Of a stretch of DNA of 64,000 nt, positions 1-8,681 are shown in pieces. Numbering within the stretch: position 1 is the first letter of the stretch; every line of letters begins with the position of its first letter. A program made the position numbers and the translations under genes. The stretch covers positions 353,594 to 417,593 of the forward strand of contig JBMNQX010000001.1 in the NCBI GenBank assembly GCA_050944355.1, written 5' to 3'. Source of the stretch: UBA4285 sp050944355. GTDB taxonomy: Bacteria > Bacillota > Clostridia > Lachnospirales > Lachnospiraceae. The notes beneath the pieces were generated by a model. The model made no database searches, was not told the origin of the DNA, and saw nothing but the letters and a program-made list of their open reading frames with translations.

Positions 1-325
1 ACTGTGTGATCGCTGCGCTGCCGATATCCGCCGTTTTTTTGAGCTCTTCCAGAGCTGCCTTTACCTGGCTTAACACCGTCGGAATATCGTCTTTTTCCGG
101 GTCCAGGTAAAAGATCACCTGCGCCGAGTCATCGTCCGGCATTTCCGGCATCAGCGACCTGCCCTCATCGTCGCCGGTGTCGATGAACATACCGTGCGCT
201 TCTTCTTTGGTGAGCGGCACATGGTCTTTGATTTCGACACCCTGAATTCCCAGAGACGAAAGGGTGGCGGAGATAATGTCCTCCGCCGCCACATTTGTCT
301 CAATGGCAAATGATTCCCATTTCAT
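1..325 (-). CDS. prmA: Ribosomal protein L11 methyltransferase, N-terminal part (runs off window)
   Basis: The first 108 codons of a minus-strand gene that continues beyond base 1. The protein begins MKWESFAIETNVAAEDII and continues with an acidic stretch (SLMPEMPDDDSAQVIFYLD) typical of the substrate-recognition domain of PrmA, which trimethylates L11 of the 50S subunit using S-adenosylmethionine. The methyltransferase domain lies outside the window. It starts 14 bases after the stop of the M18 aminopeptidase gene, so the two are probably co-transcribed. Identification rests on the N-terminal domain only. Confidence 0.8.
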   Translation of the reverse strand, partial: MKWESFAIETNVAAEDIISATLSSLGIQGVEIKDHVPLTKEEAHGMFIDTGDDEGRSLMPEMPDDDSAQVIFYLDPEKDDIPTVLSQVKAALEELKKTADIGSAAITQ

Positions 326-339
326 AAACTTTCACCAGG

Positions 340-1731
340 TCACGCCTCAGAAAGGAAGGCGCAGTAGCACTTCAACGCTTCGTACAGATCCGCCTTGCTC
401 GTCACTTCCATCGGAGCGTGCATGTTCTGAACGGCAACGCCGGAATCGACAACGGACATGTCATAGTCAGCCATGATATAGGCGATCGTACCGCCGCCTC
501 CGGCATCTACTTTGCCCAGTTCAGCTGTCTGATATGCCACATTGTTGTCATCCATGATTCGGCGCAGCATAGCGAGGAATTCAGCGTTCGCGTCGTTGCT
601 GCCGGACTTGCCTCTTGCGCCCGTGTACTTGTTGAACACGACGCCCTTGCCGAAATAACAGGTGTTCTGCTTCTCCATGACATCCGGATAGTTCGGATCG
701 TAGGCCGCCGAGACGTCGCTTGAGAGCATCCGCGAATGGCGCAGAGCACGGCGGAGCGCCAGCTCTGAGTACTGACCAGCCGCATTCATGACCTCGGCCA
801 ATGTGTTCTCAAAGAAGTGAGAGTGCATGCCTGTCGCGCCGACAGAACCGATCTCTTCCTTGTCGACGAGCAGTGTGCAGCTTGTGCGGCGCGGATTGCG
901 CACCTGAAGCTGAGCGACCAGTGACGGGTACGCGCAGACGCGGTCGTCCTGCCCGTAGCCTGCGATCATGGACTTGTCAATTCCGTAATCTCTCGCCGGG
1001 CCGGCCGGAACTACTTCAATCTCGGCCGAGAGGAAATCTTCCTCTTTGATTCCGTATTTTTTATTGAGGATGGAGAGAATGTTGTCAGCGACAAGGCGTT
1101 TCTCTTTCTTTTCCCCGTCATCCGCCGCCGGAATGCTGCCGACCAGCACATTCAGATCTTCGCCGGCCACAAGTTCGTTTCCGTTCTTCTGCATCTGTTT
1201 GGAAGCCAGGTGAATCAGGAGATCTGAGATGCCGACAATCGGATCGCTCTCATCCTCGCCGATGCACATCTGGACGGTCTGTCCGTCCTTGAGCACGACG
1301 ATTCCGTGAAGAGCCAGCGGGCGCGCGGTCCACTGATATTTCTTGATGCCGCCATAGTAATGCGTATTCAGAAAAGCGAGATCCGTATCTTCATAGAGCG
1401 GATCCTGTTTGAGATCGAGTCTCGGAGAATCGATATGCGCTCCCAGAATGTTGAGCCCGTCTTCCATCGGCTCGGTTCCGATCTCAAAAAGCGCGATGGA
1501 TTTGTTCATGTTGACCGCATACACTCTGTCGCCCGGCTTCAGGGAAATGCCCTGTTCAACCAGACCGTACAGATCGCGGTATCCTGCCTCTTTGGCCATT
1601 TCGACTGCCGTCGCGGTGCACTCGCGCTCTGTCTTGTTCTCGGAGATAAATTTCTTGTACTTTTCGGCAAAAGAGAACACCTTCAGATAGCTGTCCTGGT
1701 CATACGTCTTCCACGCATTTTTTCTTTCCAT
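340..1731 (-). CDS. apeA: M18 family aminopeptidase
   Basis: Cytosolic zinc aminopeptidase of 463 residues, normal for the clostridial M18 (ApeA/DNPEP-like) family; it removes N-terminal, often acidic, residues from peptides. Metal and catalytic motifs are visible: GAHIDSPRLDLK (His99, Asp101), DKEEIGS (290-296, catalytic Glu and metal ligand), HSRMLSSDVSAAYDPNY and a glycine-rich DAGGGGTIAY near the C-terminus. The start ATG follows a GGAGA ribosome site. It lies between scpB and prmA on the same strand with 27- and 14-base gaps, so it may share their transcript. Confidence 0.93.
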   Translation of the reverse strand: MERKNAWKTYDQDSYLKVFSFAEKYKKFISENKTERECTATAVEMAKEAGYRDLYGLVEQGISLKPGDRVYAVNMNKSIALFEIGTEPMEDGLNILGAHIDSPRLDLKQDPLYEDTDLAFLNTHYYGGIKKYQWTARPLALHGIVVLKDGQTVQMCIGEDESDPIVGISDLLIHLASKQMQKNGNELVAGEDLNVLVGSIPAADDGEKKEKRLVADNILSILNKKYGIKEEDFLSAEIEVVPAGPARDYGIDKSMIAGYGQDDRVCAYPSLVAQLQVRNPRRTSCTLLVDKEEIGSVGATGMHSHFFENTLAEVMNAAGQYSELALRRALRHSRMLSSDVSAAYDPNYPDVMEKQNTCYFGKGVVFNKYTGARGKSGSNDANAEFLAMLRRIMDDNNVAYQTAELGKVDAGGGGTIAYIMADYDMSVVDSGVAVQNMHAPMEVTSKADLYEALKCYCAFLSEA

Positions 1732-1758
1732 TCCATTTTCTCCTTTCAGATTTGTATA

Positions 1759-2370
1759 TCATACTTCGACATTGACGGGGCCGTCATCATCTTCGCCGGC
1801 ATCCTGTCTTTCCTCTCTGTCGGCTTCTTCCTCCGCCACCTGTCTCATTTTTTCAAATTCTTCCGCGCTCACCTGCGGCAGATCACCGGTCTGGGAAAGC
1901 CCGAACGCCCGAAGGAATTCTTCCGTCGTTCCGAATAACAGCGGTCTGCCCGGCGCATTGAGCCTGCCCACTTCTTCGATCAGATCATACTCTACAAGCT
2001 TGTTCAGGGCATGACCGCTCGACACACCGCGTATTTTTTCGATTTCCAGACGAGTCACCGGCTGTTTGTACGCGACGATGGCAAGCGTCTCGAGAAGAGC
2101 CTGCGAAAGCGCATACCGTTTCGGCTGGCTCGCCACAGCTACCAGCTGGCGGAAAAATTCCGGCTTTGTCGAAAGCTGAAAGCTGTCATCCAGCCTCCGC
2201 AGCTGAATTCCTCTCGACGGGTTCTTGTAATCTTCTTCCATCTCGTGGAGAAGCTGTTCCATCTTTTCGTCCGATATTTCGAGCGCTCCCGCAAGAGTGC
2301 GCAGCGGGACAGCCTGTCCCATCGTGAAAAGTATTGCCTCCGCGGCAGCTTTGTAATCACTGTCCGTCAT
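1759..2370 (-). CDS. scpB: Segregation and condensation protein B
   Basis: 203-residue winged-helix kleisin-associated protein that dimerises and binds ScpA to form the bacterial Smc-ScpAB condensin complex on the nucleoid. Two winged-helix domains are seen; the stretch YALSQALLETLAIVAYKQP followed by TRLEIEKIRGV is the family signature. The last ~30 residues are an acidic tail (EEEADREERQDAGEDDD). Its start overlaps the end of scpA by 14 bases, indicating translational coupling. Confidence 0.96.
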   Translation of the reverse strand: MTDSDYKAAAEAILFTMGQAVPLRTLAGALEISDEKMEQLLHEMEEDYKNPSRGIQLRRLDDSFQLSTKPEFFRQLVAVASQPKRYALSQALLETLAIVAYKQPVTRLEIEKIRGVSSGHALNKLVEYDLIEEVGRLNAPGRPLLFGTTEEFLRAFGLSQTGDLPQVSAEEFEKMRQVAEEEADREERQDAGEDDDGPVNVEV

Positions 2371-3142
2371 TTTCGTCTCCCAGTACAGCCTCCTCAGGAT
2401 CTTTCAGGACCTGGATCTGTATTTCTCCGCAGGTCTCTTCCTGCTGCGCCGTGATATATCCGCGCCGGATCAGTTCCAGTACGACGAGAAATGTCACAAT
2501 CAGTTCCTGTTTTGTCTCATTTTCATTCAGCAGATCCCGGAAATTCACATATCTTTTCCCGTGCAGTTTCTTTTTGACCATCGCCGCCCCGTCAGCCATG
2601 CTGACTTTTTCCTGCACGATCTTTCCGAATTTGGAGCGGACGGGGTCAATTTTCTCTGTCTGGCGCCGGCACACATCGACGAAAATTTCGTGCAGTTTCT
2701 GAAGCGTCAGATCTCCTATCAGTGCTTTTACATCGACAGGTTCCTGATATTCTGCTATCTCGCAGGGCACAGGCACGTCTCTGTACAGCACCTGGCCGGC
2801 CGATTCCTCGCGCTCTTTCAGATCGCCGGCAGCTTCCTTTGCAATCCGGTACTCGACGAGCCTGCGCACCAGTTCCTCGCGCGGATCGGATTCGTCCTCT
2901 TCCGTCTTCTGTTCCTGCGGGAGAAGCATCCGGGCCTTGATGTCAAGCAGTGTCGCTGCCATGACGAGGAATTCGCTGATTACATCCAGATCTTCCTCAT
3001 CAGCCGCATTGATATACTCCATGTACTGATCGGTGATCATGGCGATCGGGATGTCATAGATATTTACTTTGTTTTTTTCGATCAGATGCAAAAGCAGGTC
3101 CAGAGGCCCGTCAAATGCAGCCAAATGAAAGGTAAGCTCCAT
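2357..3142 (-). CDS. scpA: Segregation and condensation protein A (kleisin)
   Basis: 261-residue kleisin that bridges the Smc heads. The N-terminus (LTFHLAAFDGPLDLLLHLIE) is the Smc-neck binding motif; the C-terminus (FLVVLELIRRGYITAQQ) is the winged helix that binds the Smc cap. ScpB binds the middle. A good sigma-A promoter lies about 45 bases upstream. First gene of the apparent scpA-scpB-apeA-prmA run. Confidence 0.96.
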   Translation of the reverse strand: MELTFHLAAFDGPLDLLLHLIEKNKVNIYDIPIAMITDQYMEYINAADEEDLDVISEFLVMAATLLDIKARMLLPQEQKTEEDESDPREELVRRLVEYRIAKEAAGDLKEREESAGQVLYRDVPVPCEIAEYQEPVDVKALIGDLTLQKLHEIFVDVCRRQTEKIDPVRSKFGKIVQEKVSMADGAAMVKKKLHGKRYVNFRDLLNENETKQELIVTFLVVLELIRRGYITAQQEETCGEIQIQVLKDPEEAVLGDENDGQ

Positions 3143-3187
3143 CCGTTCTCCAGCAAAAATATCAGCAATTGTAAAACAGCAACGTAC

Positions 3188-3216
3188 ATTTTATCGAAAT
3201 CGGGATGTATTTGCAA
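3188..3216 (-). promoter_or_regulatory. Sigma-A promoter of scpAB
   Basis: On the minus strand a -35 TTGCAA (3211-3216) and a -10 TAAAAT (3188-3193) are separated by exactly 17 bases, about 45 bases ahead of the scpA start. Predicted by eye. Confidence 0.55.
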
Positions 3217-3248
3217 GAAAACAGAAATGAGCGAGTGTCCGACTTTGT

Positions 3249-3283
3249 AAAAAAAAGGTTCATTTCAAAACTGAAATGAACCT
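3249..3283 (-). terminator. Rho-independent terminator of the 6S RNA gene
   Basis: A perfect 12-bp stem (AGGTTCATTTCA and its complement, 3256-3283) with a 4-base loop, followed on the minus strand by eight T residues. It ends the 6S RNA transcription unit and separates it from scpA. Confidence 0.9.
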
Positions 3284-3296
3284 CCTCATAAATCTG

Positions 3297-3485
3297 TTAA
3301 AACCCAGGATGCCGCTGTCAACAGTAGATTCCTAGCCATAGCCAGGTGGGTTTCCGCAGGACAGACCGCTGTCTTCCACTCAGAGGAGGCCTGACATTAG
3401 AGAGCCAATATGAGAATCCCTTATAATAATTGTAGGATCCGACGTAATAAGGCTGGCGAACACCCCAGGAAAATTCTTTTGTCAC
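3297..3485 (-). ncRNA. ssrS: 6S RNA
   Basis: About 190-nt RNA that would bind the housekeeping RNA polymerase holoenzyme. The 5' arm carries GGGGTGTTCGCCAGC and the 3' arm GACAGCGGCATCCTGGG, matching the positions of the conserved E. coli 6S elements GATGTTCGCAAGC and GGCGGCATCTCGG; the two arms pair to form the long closing stem. The middle holds further stems, for example GACAG-CGGT-CTGTC. Promoter TTGAAA-17-TATAAT upstream and a strong terminator downstream bound an independent transcript. Ends are estimated to within about 5 bases. No protein-coding explanation is needed. Confidence 0.85.
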
Positions 3486-3489
3486 CCAT

Positions 3490-3518
3490 ATTATAGACGT
3501 TTGAGTGCGGGCTTTCAA
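3490..3518 (-). promoter_or_regulatory. Sigma-A promoter of the 6S RNA gene
   Basis: -35 TTGAAA (3513-3518), 17-base spacer, -10 TATAAT (3490-3495) on the minus strand: near consensus. Start of transcription is expected at the G run 3483-3487. Confidence 0.85.
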
Positions 3519-3540
3519 TAAAATAGCGGGAAAAGATGGC

Positions 3541-4440
3541 TTACGCCGGTCCGATTTTGTGAGGGCGCATCGTCGCTTTCATCTCGATATCCGGTATCTT
3601 GCTGCCGGCAAATTCTATCGCCTGTGTGATCACTTCCGGAGCCACATGCATGGCCTGCGCAAGTTCGAGCGGCGTCGCCTTGCGGCCGTTTTCCTCCCTG
3701 AATTTCTTTGCGGCCTCACTCACCCGTTTGACCTGGTACACAACCTGTTTGGACACGTCTTTTTGCTGATTCTGCTCTGTGAGAAGCACGCGCATCTGAT
3801 CCTGTACCTGCTTTCTCGCCTCGTCCATCATGCCGTGCAGAACCGCCTGAAGATCTTCTTTGCTGCCGCGCCGTATCTTGTCGCGCCATTCCGGATTCTT
3901 AAGCCACTCTTTATTCTGAATGTAATTAAAAAGAACAAGATTGGCCTCCTGCACCATGTCACCGGCCGGAACACCCTGCCCGACAAATGGCTGCACAAAG
4001 TCGAGAACTTTGGGAAGACAGGCTTCCGTGAGCCGTGCGACGGCTGTGTCATCCTTTCCTTCTTCGATTTCCATCAGAATATAGCCGCAGTCTTCGTCGG
4101 AAACTTCCGGCATCTTCGCGAGCTCTTCGAGATACAGATCCATGTTTTCGTCGTCTGTTTTCGGTTCTTCGGGCTCCGTGTTCTCTGAATTTTTCTCGTC
4201 CTCCAGGGCTTTCTTTTCCTCCCAGGCCGTATAGGCGTTGCTGCCGTTATATCCGCGGATCTTGATTCCGCCGGCGCGAAGGAAACCATTTATCATGGAA
4301 AGCTGTTCTTCGTTCAGTTCGATATCCGAGAAATATTCCTTTATGTCATCTTCTGTTATAAAGCCAAGATTGACTTTCGCATATTCTTTCAGATTGTTCA
4401 GATCTTCCAGAAATTTTGCCTGCTGAGATTCGTCTGCCAT
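3541..4440 (-). CDS. Sigma-70-like protein lacking regions 2.4 and 4
   Basis: 299 residues. Residues ~8-58 (FLEDLNNLKEYAKVNLGF onward) resemble sigma region 1.1; ~98-175 (DLYLEELAKMPEVSDEDC, then LPKVLDFVQPFVGQGVPAGD and LVLF) resemble regions 1.2-2.2, the core-RNA-polymerase contact; ~235-285 (AAKKFREENGRKATPLELA, then AMHVAPEVITQAI) resembles region 3.0. The aromatic melting and -10 recognition segment (2.3-2.4) is replaced by unrelated charged sequence, and no region 4 (-35 helix-turn-helix) is present. It could bind core polymerase without recognising promoters, so a regulatory or anti-sigma-like role is possible; this is inference. The gene ends 22 bases before the -35 box of the 6S RNA gene. 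Confidence 0.7.
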   Translation of the reverse strand: MADESQQAKFLEDLNNLKEYAKVNLGFITEDDIKEYFSDIELNEEQLSMINGFLRAGGIKIRGYNGSNAYTAWEEKKALEDEKNSENTEPEEPKTDDENMDLYLEELAKMPEVSDEDCGYILMEIEEGKDDTAVARLTEACLPKVLDFVQPFVGQGVPAGDMVQEANLVLFNYIQNKEWLKNPEWRDKIRRGSKEDLQAVLHGMMDEARKQVQDQMRVLLTEQNQQKDVSKQVVYQVKRVSEAAKKFREENGRKATPLELAQAMHVAPEVITQAIEFAGSKIPDIEMKATMRPHKIGPA

Positions 4441-4599
4441 CGTAATAACCTTTCCAAATCAGATGCTTAAGACCCCCGGCTCAGATTGCCGCGGTCTGCG
4501 CGTCGTGTTATACTTATAGAAACGGCGTGAGTTCTGAATAATCACGGCCGTTACATTATCATAATCACTATCATAACAGAAACGAGGTACAAACGTCAT

Positions 4600-5241
4600 A
4601 TGAGAATTGCTCTGATTAACGAGAACAGTCAGGCTGCCAAGAACGCCGTGATTTATGCGGCTCTTAAGAAAGTCGCGGACGAAAAGGGATATACCGTGGA
4701 CAACTACGGTATGTATTCAGCCGATGACGAGGCACAGCTCACGTATGTTCAGAACGGCATTCTGGCGGCGATTCTGCTGAACTCCAAGGCAGCTGATTTC
4801 GTTGTAACCGGATGCGGCACAGGTGAGGGCGCGATGCTCGCACTGAACTCATTCCCGGGCGTCATCTGCGGTCACGTCGAGGATCCGCTGGATGCGTATA
4901 CGTTTGCCCAGATTAACGACGGCAATGCAATCGCCATTCCGTTCGCCCTCCGCTTCGGCTGGGCCGGCGATCTGAACCTGCAGTACATCTTCGAAAAGCT
5001 CTGGTCTGAGCCGTCGGGCAGCGGCTATCCGAAGGAAAGAGCCGTTCCGGAAAAGCGCAACAAGCAGATTCTTGACACCGTCCGCAAGGCTGCATTCAAG
5101 GAGGATCTTGTCGAAATTCTCAAGAGCCTTGATCCGGAACTTGTCAAGGGCGCTGTGTCCGGCAAAAACTTCAAAGATCTGTTCTTCGCGAACTGCAGGG
5201 ACGAAAAGATCGCCGCTTACGTAAAGTCGATTCTCGACTGA
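4600..5241 (+). CDS. RpiB/LacA/LacB family sugar-phosphate isomerase
   Basis: 213 residues, cytosolic. The core GCGTGEGAMLALNSFPGV corresponds to the GTG(I/E)G phosphate-binding and catalytic loop of RpiB-type ribose-5-phosphate isomerases, followed by the HVEDPLDAYTFAQINDGNAI segment. The N-terminus MRIALINENSQAAKN is also family-like. It is longer than classical RpiB (~150) by a C-terminal helical extension (from about residue 145), a variant common in Clostridia. The substrate (ribose-5-P, galactose-6-P or another) cannot be told. Divergent from the sigma-like gene; ended by a strong terminator. Confidence 0.85.
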   Translation: MRIALINENSQAAKNAVIYAALKKVADEKGYTVDNYGMYSADDEAQLTYVQNGILAAILLNSKAADFVVTGCGTGEGAMLALNSFPGVICGHVEDPLDAYTFAQINDGNAIAIPFALRFGWAGDLNLQYIFEKLWSEPSGSGYPKERAVPEKRNKQILDTVRKAAFKEDLVEILKSLDPELVKGAVSGKNFKDLFFANCRDEKIAAYVKSILD

Positions 5242-5255
5242 TTATTAAGGCAGTG

Positions 5256-5294
5256 AAAAAGCCCGGGAGCTTGTCAAAGCTTTCGGGCTTTTTT
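5256..5294. terminator. Bidirectional terminator between isomerase and GNAT genes
   Basis: AAAAAGCCCG ... CGGGCTTTTTT stem with an inner AGCTT/AAGCT pairing; A-run on the left and T-run on the right let it serve both converging genes. Confidence 0.85.
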
Positions 5295-5743
5295 CAGAAG
5301 TTCCGGATATCCGTGCTTCCGTCCGGATATTTGTATATATACTCAATCATGCCGGGGCCCAGATTTTTCGTAGGCCTTGCGGTAAATCCGTGCTTCAGGT
5401 AGAACTCTTCCATCCCCTTGCGGCACATCAGGTCGAACATCATCCTCGTTCCCGGAATCATGTTCTCCTTTACGTATCGCGTCACTGTGTCAAGCAGAAG
5501 ACTTCCGATTCTCTTACCCTGATACGAGGGAATAATGATCAGATCCTGAACATAGGTCACGACAGCGCCGTCACCCACGAGCCTTGCCATGCCGATGGGC
5601 TTTTCGCCGTCATATACGGTAAAAACCTCGATGCTGCCGGCGAGCGCTTTCTGAGCCTGTGCCCTGGTGAGTTTGATCCAGCCGACAGCTTCGCGCAGAG
5701 ACAGATAAATTCCGACATCGCGTATTCCTGTGCGGATTTCCAT
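5294..5743 (-). CDS. GNAT family N-acetyltransferase
   Basis: 149 residues with one GNAT fold. Motif A (acetyl-CoA pyrophosphate loop) is VQDLIIIPSYQGKRIGSLLL at ~66-85; motif B is FYLKHGFTARP near 115. The acyl acceptor is not predictable; proteins of this size acetylate small amines, antibiotics or protein N-termini. Converges with the isomerase gene and is divergent from the pectinesterase gene with 83 bases between starts. Confidence 0.87.
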   Translation of the reverse strand: MEIRTGIRDVGIYLSLREAVGWIKLTRAQAQKALAGSIEVFTVYDGEKPIGMARLVGDGAVVTYVQDLIIIPSYQGKRIGSLLLDTVTRYVKENMIPGTRMMFDLMCRKGMEEFYLKHGFTARPTKNLGPGMIEYIYKYPDGSTDIRNF

Positions 5744-5826
5744 AGGCTGGCCCTCCCTGACATAGATTCCTGTTTATTATATCAGTTCCATTCTGAAAAG
5801 ACATAAAAAAGACGAGAGGAATTCCC

Positions 5827-6789
5827 ATGGCAAATGTAAATTTAACCGTATCGCAGGACGGATCCGGCGATTTTGCGTCGCTGCAGGAGGCCGTTGATGC
5901 GCTCCCCGAAACGGGAGGAACCATTCAGCTGAAAGCCGGCACGTACCGCGAGCGCGTTGAAATCCGCAAGCCTGGCGTCACAATCCTCGGCAGCGGAGCT
6001 GACACAACAAAACTCACGGCCGGGTATTATGCCCGGATGATGATGCCGGACGGGATAAAGCGCGGCACGTTCCGCTCCTATACGCTTCTGGTGTTCACAC
6101 ACGATTTTCACGCGGAGAACATCTGCATCGAAAACTCGGCCGGACCTGGCAGAGAAGTCGGGCAGGCCATAGCGGTTTACGCCGAGGGCGACAGGATATC
6201 GTTCAGGAATTGCCGGATTCTCGGGGCTCAGGACACGCTCTTCACCGGTCCTCTGCCGCCCAGAGAAATCGAACCGGGCGGATTTACAGGCCCCACAAAA
6301 GAAGCGCCCAGAATTCCCGGAAGACAGCTCTACGAACACTGTTATATCGCCGGTGAGATCGACTTCATTTTCGGATCCGCGACGGCATACTTTTCAGACT
6401 GCACCCTCTTTGCCATCGACAGCGGACGCTTTCCGGACGCGTTCTACTGCGCGCCCTCCACGAATCAGGGCGAGCCGTACGGATATGTGTTCGATCACTG
6501 CCGCCTGACTGGTGACTGCCCGGAGAAAAGCGCATTTCTGGCAAGGCCCTGGAGAGATTACGCAAAAGCTGTGTTCCTGAACTGTGAGATGGACAAAACG
6601 GTAAATCCGAAAGGAATTGACGACTGGAACAAACCGCAGACACATGAGACGGCGTATTATGCCCAGTACCGCTGCTTTGGCGCCGGCGCCGGTACACCCG
6701 ATTCCCGCGTTTCTTATATGCACTTTCTTTCAGACAATGAAGCACGCCTGTACACAAAAGAAACTGTACTTGGCCCTGACTTTTTCTGA
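5827..6789 (+). CDS. Pectinesterase (carbohydrate esterase family 8), apparently cytoplasmic
   Basis: 320-residue right-handed parallel beta-helix enzyme that removes methyl esters from (oligo)galacturonate. The catalytic set is intact: Gln113 (GQAIAVYA), Gln135 and Asp136 (GAQDTLFTG), Asp179 (GEIDFIFGSA), Arg240 and Trp242 (LARPWRDY). No signal peptide: the chain starts directly with the first beta-helix turn (MANVNLTVSQDGSGDFASLQ), so it should act on imported oligosaccharides. No other pectin gene is nearby. An upstream GAGAGGAATTCCC ribosome site supports the start. Confidence 0.93.
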   Translation: MANVNLTVSQDGSGDFASLQEAVDALPETGGTIQLKAGTYRERVEIRKPGVTILGSGADTTKLTAGYYARMMMPDGIKRGTFRSYTLLVFTHDFHAENICIENSAGPGREVGQAIAVYAEGDRISFRNCRILGAQDTLFTGPLPPREIEPGGFTGPTKEAPRIPGRQLYEHCYIAGEIDFIFGSATAYFSDCTLFAIDSGRFPDAFYCAPSTNQGEPYGYVFDHCRLTGDCPEKSAFLARPWRDYAKAVFLNCEMDKTVNPKGIDDWNKPQTHETAYYAQYRCFGAGAGTPDSRVSYMHFLSDNEARLYTKETVLGPDFF

Positions 6790-6800
6790 AAGAACAAAAA

Positions 6801-6840
6801 CGCCCGGCCCTCTGCGTGATTTTACGCGCAGGGTCCGGGC
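6801..6840. terminator. Terminator-like hairpin between converging pectinesterase and kinase genes
   Basis: GCCCGG-CCCTGCG type stem (GC-rich, one-base bulges) with an AT loop; a GTTTTTG run follows on the minus strand, so it best fits the end of the histidine kinase transcript. Confidence 0.65.
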
Positions 6841-6856
6841 ATTCATTTGTCAGGGA

Positions 6857-8500
6857 TCAGCTTTCTTTTTTATCACTGATTTTCTCCTGCTTGTCTTTCG
6901 ATGAAAGTTCCGGTTCGCTCAGAGCGCTTCCGTCGACATCGAACCAGAACTCCACGCCGTCCGGGTGGTTCAGAACGCCGTATTGTTTCCCGTACGAGTC
7001 GCAGATCGCCTTTACAATGCTCAGTCCGATGCCATTTCCGCCGTATTCAAGGGTGCGTGCCTTGTCGACTTTGTAGAACTTCTCCCATATCCTGTCAATT
7101 TCTTCCTCCGGGATCTGACTGCCTGTGTTGAATACGTGAACGCGGCGGTTTGTGCCTTCTTCCGTCTCCCACACGCGGACCTGTTTTCTCCCGGAAGCAT
7201 AGTGAATAGCGTTGGAGAGGTAATTCGTCACCATCTCATCGACTTTTGTCTCGTCTGACCAGGCGTCGATTCCTTTTTCCGGCCCCTCATAAATCAGCGT
7301 AATTCCTTTCTTCTCGGCCTCCAGCTGATTGGCCGCCACGTTGTCATGCAGAAGCTGTGCCAGATCAAAGCGCTTCATGATCGGCTTTTCATTGCTGAAC
7401 TCGATCTGATTCAGATCAAGAAGCCGGCGCACCAGCGTATTCATTTTCTTTGCCTCGTCCAGAATTACATCGCAGTAATAGGCGCTGCTCTCCGGGTCGT
7501 CGGCGATTCCGTCCTTGAGTCCTTCGGCATATCCCTGAATCAGAGCGATCGGCGTCTTCAGGTCGTGCGAGACATTGCTCAGGAACTCTTTGCGCATGTT
7601 GTCAATCTTGGTCTTTCGCTCAATGTCCCTCTGAAGCTCAGTGTTTGCCGATTTAAGCTCTTCAATCGCTTCTTCCAGGTTCTGACTCATTTCATTGATA
7701 TTCTGCCCGAGAACGCCAATTTCGCTCTTGTCGTGGCCTTCATAGCGGACGTTGAAGTCGAGCGAACTCATCCGGCTGGCGATATTCGACAGTTTCTTGA
7801 TCGGCTTTGAGATCAGCCCGGAAAAACCGGACGCCGCAACCAGACCGATGACAAGAATCAAAATACCGGCAAGCTGAATAAAGTGGTTCGTCATGTCAAT
7901 CGTGTCGCGGATGCTGAGGAGCGGCATGCGCATCAGAACACTGGTCGAATTTCCATATGTTCCCCAGAGCTCATAGAAGGTGTCGTTCAGCCGTGAGTCA
8001 TAGGATTTCTGGAGAGTATACGAATCTGTCTCTTCGATAATTTCATTTCCGCTTTCTTCTTCAGGGGTTTCTTCCCCCGAATCATCGTCGGGCTTCATCG
8101 GAATTTGTCCGAGTACAGTCTGCTGAATCCGCTTGAGCATTATTTCCGCGTCGCGCGTATTCGAGTAAATCACATCCCAGCTGCTGTTTACAATAACCAG
8201 GTCGACGGAATACGGCGACATCATCTGATCCAGCTGATTTGTCATTTCGTCCTTTGTGATTGTTCCTTCCGTGTACTCGTTCATGACAGAGCCGACATCA
8301 CTGTAGGCCTGAATCATGTCTTTTCTCTGGGTGCTCAGATAGAACGGCTCCACCATAAAGGTATTTAACAACAGCAGAACTGCCGTCATTCCAAGCACAA
8401 TCGCCGCGATCAGAACAATAATGCGGAATCGGATCGAGTGGATAAAAGGAACCTTTCCAGCCTCTTCGGCATGATTTGCTCTTTTCATTTTAACTGACAA
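6857..8500 (-). CDS. Membrane sensor histidine kinase
   Basis: 547 residues, class I kinase. Membrane helix 1 at ~23-50, an extracytoplasmic sensor (~51-205) containing an acidic insert rich in Asp/Glu (138-158), membrane helix 2 ~207-228, HAMP (~229-282), HisKA with phospho-acceptor His312 (SNVSHDLKTPIALIQGY), then HATPase (NAIHYASG N-box, GGNGIGLSIVKAIC G-box). Pairs with the OmpR-type regulator upstream. The first codon appears to be TTG, 4 bases after GGGAG; the in-frame ATG four codons later is far from that site. A strong terminator sits between the regulator and this gene, so kinase levels are probably lower or separately controlled. Signal unknown. Confidence 0.9.
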   Translation of the reverse strand: MSVKMKRANHAEEAGKVPFIHSIRFRIIVLIAAIVLGMTAVLLLLNTFMVEPFYLSTQRKDMIQAYSDVGSVMNEYTEGTITKDEMTNQLDQMMSPYSVDLVIVNSSWDVIYSNTRDAEIMLKRIQQTVLGQIPMKPDDDSGEETPEEESGNEIIEETDSYTLQKSYDSRLNDTFYELWGTYGNSTSVLMRMPLLSIRDTIDMTNHFIQLAGILILVIGLVAASGFSGLISKPIKKLSNIASRMSSLDFNVRYEGHDKSEIGVLGQNINEMSQNLEEAIEELKSANTELQRDIERKTKIDNMRKEFLSNVSHDLKTPIALIQGYAEGLKDGIADDPESSAYYCDVILDEAKKMNTLVRRLLDLNQIEFSNEKPIMKRFDLAQLLHDNVAANQLEAEKKGITLIYEGPEKGIDAWSDETKVDEMVTNYLSNAIHYASGRKQVRVWETEEGTNRRVHVFNTGSQIPEEEIDRIWEKFYKVDKARTLEYGGNGIGLSIVKAICDSYGKQYGVLNHPDGVEFWFDVDGSALSEPELSSKDKQEKISDKKES

Positions 8501-8681
8501 TTGACTCCCTCATTTCCCGGCTGCAATCCCCACTGCCGGCATTTTACTGTTTATCAGTTTAACACATCTCTCACGGCAGCAGACGGATACAGGGGGGCGA
8601 ATCACGATCTTTTCACCAAATTTTCACAGGCATGACAAATGCCGCTTACGGTCATGCTTTGCTGTTTTTAAATTCATTGAC

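Noticed and set aside
3318..3518. A 66-codon open frame upstream of scpA
   Set aside because: It lies wholly inside the 6S RNA gene and its promoter; it has no ribosome site and the RNA explains the conservation-like structure.
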